From DAOTTI01 sp034437795 (lineage in GTDB: Bacteria > Chloroflexota > UBA11872 > UBA12225): DNA of 33,521 nt. Position 1 is the first letter of the stretch. The number at the start of each line of letters is the position of its first letter. Below are positions 28,768 to 33,521 of this stretch, piece after piece. The notes under the pieces are model-generated. The model was not told where the DNA came from. It did not search any database and saw only the letters and a list, made by a program, of their open reading frames with translations. The stretch covers positions 1-33,521 of the forward strand of contig DAOTTI010000244.1 in NCBI GenBank assembly GCA_034437795.1, in the 5' to 3' direction. A program made the position numbers and the translations under genes.

Positions 28768-29596
28768 AGCGGATCCGCATGGGACCGGGGGAACCCTGAT
28801 GGGTGAAGTGTCGGCCGGCAGGAAGCGCTACAACTGCGGCCGCGCAAACACCCAATACAACGCAGCAGCCAAGCTGAGGTTGCGCCCCTTCTACGGTCCG
28901 GCTCCTTCTACCGTCCCTGTCCCGAAGCCTCTCCTCTACCGTCCCTAACTCCACTGGTGGGTCGTTTGTCATGCCCGTTGCCGTTCCACCAGGGGAGCCA
29001 ATGGCCAGAGCCAAGGCAAATGACCTACTAATTCACCAGTGGCGCCCTCACCCTCTCCCTCTCCCACAGGGAGAGGGTGCGTCGCCGAGGCGGCGCAGTC
29101 CAGTGGCAGGGCCCTCTCCCTCTCCCAGAGGGAGAGGGTGCTGATCACCCTCCCACAGGGCGAGGGAACCGACTACCGCCGTGAAGGTCAAGCCCTCACC
29201 CTCTCCCACAGGGCAAGGGAACCGATCTTCGCCCGTAGGGGCCGAGCCCTCACCCTCTTCCACGAAGGGAGAGGCAACTGATCACCGACCGTGAAGAAGC
29301 GGTCCTGGCCCCGCGCACTGGCGCCCGAAGGCCAAGGCTGACCATTGACGCAGAGATCCAAGCCCGGCGGGCGTTGCCACACTGGCCCAACCGGCCCTTC
29401 TACCCGTGGGTGCCCCCTACCCGTCCGGATCGCGCCCTGCCTTGGCCCTCATTCCCCCGCTCCGTGTCGGAGAGGGGGCTAGGGGGTGAGGTCCCTCCTC
29501 CCTCCCGGCGCGGCCCCGACCGAAGGGGGTGACGGTTCCTCCCCGCGTCCCCGCGTCGGAGCGGGGTGGGGCAGGGGGCTACGGCCGCCGCGCGTC
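28768..29596. repeat. Intergenic region with family B cluster and family A copy
   Basis: No gene is supported. (T/C)TCTAC(G/C)GTCC occurs three times at about 28889-28945. A family B cluster spans 29043-29280, including perfect CCCTCTCCC-ACA-GGGAGAGGG at 29057-29077 and CCCTCTCCC-AGA-GGGAGAGGG near 29117-29137, then three shorter degenerate units. A family A copy spans about 29440-29580: CTTGGCCCTCATTCCCCC, GCTCCGTGTCGGAGAGGGG, GCTAGGGGGTGAGG, GCGCGGCCCCGACCGAAGG, and CCCCGCGTCCCCGCGTCGG with GGGGCAGGG. Confidence 0.75.
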
Positions 29597-30940
29597 CTAG
29601 CTGGACTTGGTCGACACCCCTAGCTCCGAGAACAGCAGGTGCGGCGCCTTCACCCGTCCGCCGACCCACTCCGCTACGTCGGAGATGCCGCCCAGCGCCT
29701 TCATGTCGCTGAAGACGTTCCCCGCCACCATCGTGTCCTTCACGCGCCCCACCAGCTGGCCGCGCTCGATCTTGAAGCCGATGTGCACGTTCCCGGAGAA
29801 ATCGCCGGAGTAGATGTTGCCGGCGAAGGTAGCCGTCATGCTCTCCACCAGCAGCCCCTCCTCGATCCCAGCCAGCATCTCCGCCAGCGTCTGCGTCCCC
29901 GGCTCCACGATCAGCACCCCCGTCGATGGCGACGGCAGGCTGCCCGGCGACCGGTACCCATTCCCCGTCGACGCCGTCCCCGCCAGCCCTGCCGTCTGCA
30001 GATCGTAGTAGAAGTGCGCCACCATCCCCCGCTCGATCAGCGGCAGGCGGCGCGTCTGCACGCCCTCGTCGTCAAAGGGGCTGGAGCCCGGCACGCCAGA
30101 GATGGTGCTGTCATCCACGATGGTCAGGCGCGGGTCGAAGACCGGCTGCCCCAGCTTGTCGGACAGCGCCGAGGCCCCCTGCAGCACCGTCTTGCCGGAA
30201 AGCGCGACGCTAAAGCGGGGGAGCAGGACGCTGGCCACGCCCCGCGGGGTGAAAATGACCGGCATCCGCTTCGTCGTCACCGGCACGACGTTCTTGGCCA
30301 GATCGAACTTGCGGATGGCCCCGGCCGCCAGGTCGCGGTGATCCAGCCCCGTACCGCAACTGCTTTCCCATTCCCAGATGGAGAGGAAGTCCTGGCCGCG
30401 GATGAGCTGCCCGCCAATCACCAGGGAATAGCTGCTCCTGCGGTAGCTGCCGTGGCCTCCACGCGAGTTGATGATCTCCGTGGTTTCCAGGCGCCGGCGC
30501 ACCCCCGCCTCGCACAGGATGTCGGGATCGTACGCCCGCACCTGGTCGATCATCTCCTGCCCCAGCGCCACCATCTGCTCCACCGCGATGGCCTCGGCCG
30601 TCGCGTCGAAGACGTCGACCGCAGCAGGCGTGATCTTGTTGGGCAGCTCGAACCTGGCCTCGGCCCCGAACGCCGAGACCTCCACCGCCGTATCGACGAT
30701 CAGGTCCAAGTCGTCCAGCTTCGTGGTCGACGCCAGCCCGACCCGCCCATCCTTGACCACCCGCAGCGCCAGGCCACGGGCCTCCTTCGTCTCCAGCGAC
30801 TTCAGCCGATTGGCCTCAAAGTCCACCGGCGTCTCCGCCGTCTCGTAGGCATAGACCTCGGCCTGCTCCGCGCGCCCCTTCGCTCGGTCCAGGAGGCTGG
30901 AAGCCAGCTCGGTCAGGCTGGGAGCGGTCACTGTTGCCAT
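29597..30940 (-). CDS. pmbA: TldD/PmbA-family metalloprotease subunit, PmbA (TldE) type
   Basis: A 447-residue protein: MATVTAPSLTELASSLLDRA, AEVYAYETAETPVDFEANRL, KSLETKEARGLALRVVKDGR, RRLETTEIINSRGGHGSYRR, PVIFTPRGVASVLLPRFSVA, SALSDKLGQPVFDPRLTIVD, GVPGSSPFDDEGVQTRRLPL and NVHIGFKIERGQLVGRVKDT. It lacks the HExxxH zinc motif found in its neighbour, as expected for the non-catalytic partner. TldD and TldE form a heterodimeric zinc protease that processes small peptides such as ribosomal natural products and degrades unfolded short peptides. The ATG at 30940 follows AAAGGTGAGG at six bases; a longer frame from 30988 is less likely. tldD lies 76 bases upstream on the same strand. Confidence 0.95.
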   Translation of the reverse strand: MATVTAPSLTELASSLLDRAKGRAEQAEVYAYETAETPVDFEANRLKSLETKEARGLALRVVKDGRVGLASTTKLDDLDLIVDTAVEVSAFGAEARFELPNKITPAAVDVFDATAEAIAVEQMVALGQEMIDQVRAYDPDILCEAGVRRRLETTEIINSRGGHGSYRRSSYSLVIGGQLIRGQDFLSIWEWESSCGTGLDHRDLAAGAIRKFDLAKNVVPVTTKRMPVIFTPRGVASVLLPRFSVALSGKTVLQGASALSDKLGQPVFDPRLTIVDDSTISGVPGSSPFDDEGVQTRRLPLIERGMVAHFYYDLQTAGLAGTASTGNGYRSPGSLPSPSTGVLIVEPGTQTLAEMLAGIEEGLLVESMTATFAGNIYSGDFSGNVHIGFKIERGQLVGRVKDTMVAGNVFSDMKALGGISDVAEWVGGRVKAPHLLFSELGVSTKSS

Positions 30941-31016
30941 CGCCTCACCTTTCTGAAACCGGACGCTGCACCGCGCAGCGCGCCGCACGCGCCATCAGAT
31001 GTCCCAGATCGTCCGC

Positions 31017-32396
31017 CTACCTGCCCCCCACCACCGCCTTGCGGATCCGGATGTACGGGCTGCCCTGCCCCACCGGCGCCGTCTGCCCCGCCTTGCCGCA
31101 GTTGCCCCCCGACTCGGTCCACTCGAAGTCCCGCCCCACCAGGTCAATGTTCTCCAGCGTGACGAACAGGTTGCCGGAGAGCGTCGTGCCGCGGAGCGGC
31201 TCAGCCAGCTTGCCGTCGCGGATCATCCAGGCCTCGGCGCAGCCGAAGGCGAACTGCTCGTGGGTGGTCTGTCCCCCGTACCAGTCCTTACAGAAGATGC
31301 CCAGCTTCGTGTCCGCCAGCATCTCCTCGAACGACGAGTTCCCACCCTCGATGATCGTATTGGTCATCCGCACAATCGGCTGGTGGCGGTAGGACTGGGC
31401 GCGGGCATTGCCCGTCGGCTCCTCCCCCAGCTTGCCGGCCGTCTCGCGCGAGTGCAGGCGCCCCACCAGGATACCCTCCTTGAGTAGGTAGGTCTTGCGC
31501 GTGGGCGTGCCTTCGTCGTCGTACTTGAACGTGCCCGGCTGGCCGGGGAAGACCGCGCCGTCGGCGATGTTGAGGTGCGGCCCGCCGAACCGCCTACCCA
31601 GGACCATGATCTCCCGCAGGCGCTCGTTCTCGTAGACGTTGTCCGCCTCGGAGAGGTGCCCGAACGCCTCGTGGACGAAGACCGCGGCCAGCTTCGGGTC
31701 ACAGATCACGGTGTACTCCCCGCCCTTGACCGGCTGCGCGGCCAGGAGCGCCACCGCCCGATCCGCCGCCTCCGCCACCTCCGCCTGGCGCCCCACCATC
31801 GCGTCGTAGTCGGACACGCTGGAGAAGGCCGCCCGCGCCTGCTGCACGTTCCCGTCCTCCCGCGCCAGGACCACCACCCGCACCGTCACCCGCGCCCGCT
31901 CCTGCTCAACGTACGTCCCCTCGTTATTCGCGAACGCCACCCGCCGGCGCACGTCGCCGTAGGCGGCGTTGATGGTCTGGATCTTCGGCGACCGGCTCCA
32001 GGCCACCTCGATGTACTCGTCCATCAGGCGCTTCTTGTCCGCTAGGGACACGGCCAGCGGGTCGCGCTTGAGCTCTGCCCGCACGATGTCCACGTGGGGC
32101 TCCACCGGCGCCAGCTGGGTCTGCTCCTTGCCCACCAGGCGCGCCTGGCGCACCGCCATCTCCACCTTCTCCCGCAGCCCCGCCAGGTGGTTGAAGGAGA
32201 CGAAGCCCCAGCCGCCCTTATAGGCGGCGCGCACGCACCCGCCCAGATCGACCGTCCGCCCGATCTCCTCCAGCTCCCGCCCGCGGTAGGTGAGATGGGT
32301 CGATTCCGTCTCCTCGAGCCGGATCTCGACGTAGTCCGCGTTGTGCCCCTTAAGCGCCTCTTCGATCGCTTCGCGCTGTATCGCTTCGCGCTCCAT
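31017..32396 (-). CDS. tldD: TldD metalloprotease catalytic subunit
   Basis: A 459-residue protein with the full TldD plan: ADYVEIRLEETESTHLTYRG, GGCVRAAYKGGWGFVSFNHL and VKGGEYTVICDPKLAAVFVH. The zinc motif is HEAFGHLSEADNVYE. Further blocks are FKYDDEGTPTRKTYLLKEGI, LVGRLHSRETAGKLGEEPTG, RMTNTIIEGGNSSFEEMLAD and the C-terminal GGNCGKAGQTAPVGQGSPYI. HExxxH with the later Cys of GGNCGK fits the zinc site. It pairs with the PmbA protein encoded 76 bases downstream. No ribosomally made peptide precursor is visible next to them. A TACAAT box nine bases before the ATG suggests a nearly leaderless mRNA. Confidence 0.97.
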   Translation of the reverse strand: MEREAIQREAIEEALKGHNADYVEIRLEETESTHLTYRGRELEEIGRTVDLGGCVRAAYKGGWGFVSFNHLAGLREKVEMAVRQARLVGKEQTQLAPVEPHVDIVRAELKRDPLAVSLADKKRLMDEYIEVAWSRSPKIQTINAAYGDVRRRVAFANNEGTYVEQERARVTVRVVVLAREDGNVQQARAAFSSVSDYDAMVGRQAEVAEAADRAVALLAAQPVKGGEYTVICDPKLAAVFVHEAFGHLSEADNVYENERLREIMVLGRRFGGPHLNIADGAVFPGQPGTFKYDDEGTPTRKTYLLKEGILVGRLHSRETAGKLGEEPTGNARAQSYRHQPIVRMTNTIIEGGNSSFEEMLADTKLGIFCKDWYGGQTTHEQFAFGCAEAWMIRDGKLAEPLRGTTLSGNLFVTLENIDLVGRDFEWTESGGNCGKAGQTAPVGQGSPYIRIRKAVVGGR

Positions 32397-32405
32397 AGTG
32401 CAGAG

Positions 32406-32411
32406 ATTGTA
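32406..32411 (-). promoter_or_regulatory. -10 box before tldD
   Basis: TACAAT on the minus strand, nine bases before the ATG at 32396. No good -35 was found; GGGG before the box may help as a non-classical extension. Confidence 0.45.
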
Positions 32412-32424
32412 CCCCGGCAGGCCA

Positions 32425-32522
32425 GTCCCCTCTTCCTATGGGCTATGGGGGAGGGCCAGGGTGTGGGCCTCCCCTCTCCCTGTGGGAGAGGGTGAGGGCT
32501 CCACTCGCTACTCGCTACTCCC
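32425..32522. repeat. Family B palindromes and GAGTAGCGAG motif
   Basis: Degenerate and perfect units (CCCTCTCCCTGTGGGAGAGGG near 32473) end in GTGAGGGCTCC. They are followed by minus-strand GGAGTAGCGAGTAGCGAGTGG at about 32502-32522, which overlaps the TAG stop of the next gene. Confidence 0.75.
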
Positions 32523-33521
32523 TCCGCCCGCCCAGCCGGGCACCCCTCGCCTCCATCTCATAGATCTTGGCCAGCTCCCCAGGCGCCAGCCGGTCTCCCG
32601 CCCGCACCAGCTGCATGATGCGCCGCACGAACTCCTCCTCCCACACCGTCTCGGGCTCGATCCGCCCCAGGCGCTGCAGCAGCTCCCGTTGCTCATCCCT
32701 GCTCAGCTTGGGCGGCTCCTGGCCCTCATCGCTCGCGCTGGCGCTGGCGCCCTCCGCCTCAGGCGCCGCGCCCTCTCCTTCGCGCTCCCCGCCCTCCGTC
32801 CTGGTGGTCTCGATGTCCTCCCCGGGCGGTACCTCGATCAGCGCCTGGATGCTGGCCCGTCCACCATTGGAGAAGATCAGGATCTCGCCTTGGTGCTCCC
32901 CTGCCCTCAGCCCTGCCGTCTGGGCGATCACCTCAAAGGAGACCTGATTGCCCCGGAAGCGGCTCTCGGACACGGCCAGCCACTCGCCGCGCACGGCCAC
33001 GCTCCCAATCAGCGTGCCCGTGCCGGCGTTAGTGAGCCGGATAGTGCGGGCCTTGGTGGTCCCCCGCTGCGCCACGCCGAAGTCCAGCAGCGACGGCGCC
33101 CCGGCCAGGATCGGCTCTGGCTTCCCCGCCACACGCACCACCACCGGGACCACCTGGTCGCCCCCGTTGAGGGTGGTGACCACCAGCGAGCCCGCGTACT
33201 CCTCCCCCGGCTGGAGCCCTGCCGTGTCCACCGAGACGAACAGCACGGCGGAGCTGCTGATGAACGTGCGCCGGTTCACCGAGAGCCAGGCGCGATTGGA
33301 CGTGACCTCGCCAAAGAGCGTGCGCCCGCCGGCATTGGAGATCTTGAGCGGGAGCTGCTTGGTGCTGTTCACCGCCAGGGTGCCGAAATCCAGGTGATCC
33401 GGCCGCACCACCAGGAGCGGATCGCGATCGCGGGGCCCCGCCCGCTCTGCCGTCTCGGTTGGGCGCCGCGCGCTCGCTGCCCGCGCCGAGGTGGTGGCGC
33501 GCTTGGTCCCCGCCCCGTCGG
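32515..33521 (-). CDS. Protein with two Ig-like repeats, C-terminal part (N-terminus beyond the window)
   Basis: The frame is open from the right edge and ends at 32515, giving at least 335 residues. The first 45 visible residues are Ala/Arg/Thr-rich (AGTKRATTSARAASARRPTE), like a linker. Two tandem repeats of about 90 residues follow: HLDFGTLAVNSTKQLPLKIS, WLSVNRRTFISSSAVLFVSV, GLQPGEEYAGSLVVTTLNGG, and then LLDFGVAQRGTTKARTIRLT, WLAVSESRFRGNQVSFEVIA, GLRAGEHQGEILIFSNGGRA. They resemble ASPM-SPD2-Hydin/BACON-type beta-sandwich repeats. An acidic linker and a helical tail (LSRDEQRELLQRLGRIEPET and WEEEFVRRIMQLVRAGDR) end the protein. In related bacteria such repeats often follow a kinase or other sensor domain, which here would be outside the window. 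An internal GTG at 33411 could be used but is not needed. Confidence 0.7.
   Translation of the reverse strand, partial: DGAGTKRATTSARAASARRPTETAERAGPRDRDPLLVVRPDHLDFGTLAVNSTKQLPLKISNAGGRTLFGEVTSNRAWLSVNRRTFISSSAVLFVSVDTAGLQPGEEYAGSLVVTTLNGGDQVVPVVVRVAGKPEPILAGAPSLLDFGVAQRGTTKARTIRLTNAGTGTLIGSVAVRGEWLAVSESRFRGNQVSFEVIAQTAGLRAGEHQGEILIFSNGGRASIQALIEVPPGEDIETTRTEGGEREGEGAAPEAEGASASASDEGQEPPKLSRDEQRELLQRLGRIEPETVWEEEFVRRIMQLVRAGDRLAPGELAKIYEMEARGARLGGRRE

Noticed and set aside
29043..29280. CRISPR array or tandem operator
   Set aside because: The units are palindromes identical to those dispersed singly elsewhere, with irregular spacing and no spacers; they are treated as a cluster of family B repeats.

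Overview
The window is very GC-rich. Genuine genes show strong G/C preference at third codon positions, which also opens long empty frames antisense to them. No rRNA, tRNA, phage, transposase or CRISPR locus is visible. The gene set (MetH, isoprenyl transferase, FIST sensor plus kinase, TlyA, YlxP-like protein, RraA-like protein, TldD/PmbA, lamin-tail and CAP exoproteins) and the abundance of intergenic palindromes suggest a chromosomal segment of an uncultured Chloroflexota-like bacterium. The phylum is an inference from gene content; no marker gene is present to prove it.

Layout. 1-2600: a cyclopropane-fatty-acid-synthase-type methyltransferase cut by the left edge (minus), a divergent DsrE-family gene with an in-frame UGA, and a DUF4383-like membrane protein (minus). 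3422-8027: metH and an isoprenyl transferase (uppS). 8507-11952: a signalling cluster of FIST-domain sensor, PAS histidine kinase, a small open frame overlapping both neighbours, and a receiver protein whose phospho-acceptor Asp is Asn. 12020-13192: a six-helix membrane protein and a winged-helix regulator. 13260-15887: an alpha/beta hydrolase (minus), a [3Fe-4S]-type ferredoxin and a HAD hydrolase. 15888-16378: a GATC-rich tandem repeat array. 16415-20475: a secreted lamin-tail protein, tlyA, a convergent YlxP-like gene and a CAP-domain exoprotein. 20968-25341: a DUF4177-like protein, an RraA-like protein, an orphan sugar-binding lipoprotein, a DUF2171/PRC-barrel-like protein and a small membrane protein. 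26146-33521: all minus, comprising a second HAD hydrolase, an S11 D,D-carboxypeptidase, the pmbA/tldD pair and a right-edge partial protein with two Ig-like repeats.

Between genes lie two families of palindromic repeats. Family A is long, with a core hairpin of CCCCTCTCCG and CGGAGAGGGG plus a tail GAAGGGGGTGAGGG. Family B is short, with the hairpin CCCTCTCCC / GGGAGAGGG, often in clusters. A third motif, GAGTAGCGAGGAGCGAG, sits at the stop codon of three minus-strand genes. Several genes have a -10-like hexamer 6-11 bases before the start codon, which suggests widespread leaderless transcripts.

The strongest novelty candidate is the DsrE-family gene at 609-977. A UGA codon replaces the first cysteine of an expected CxxC, the family-like sequence continues in the same frame for another 41 codons, and a perfect 7-bp hairpin with a GUG loop lies where a bacterial SECIS element is expected. 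It reads as a selenoprotein that conventional gene calling would cut to 80 residues.
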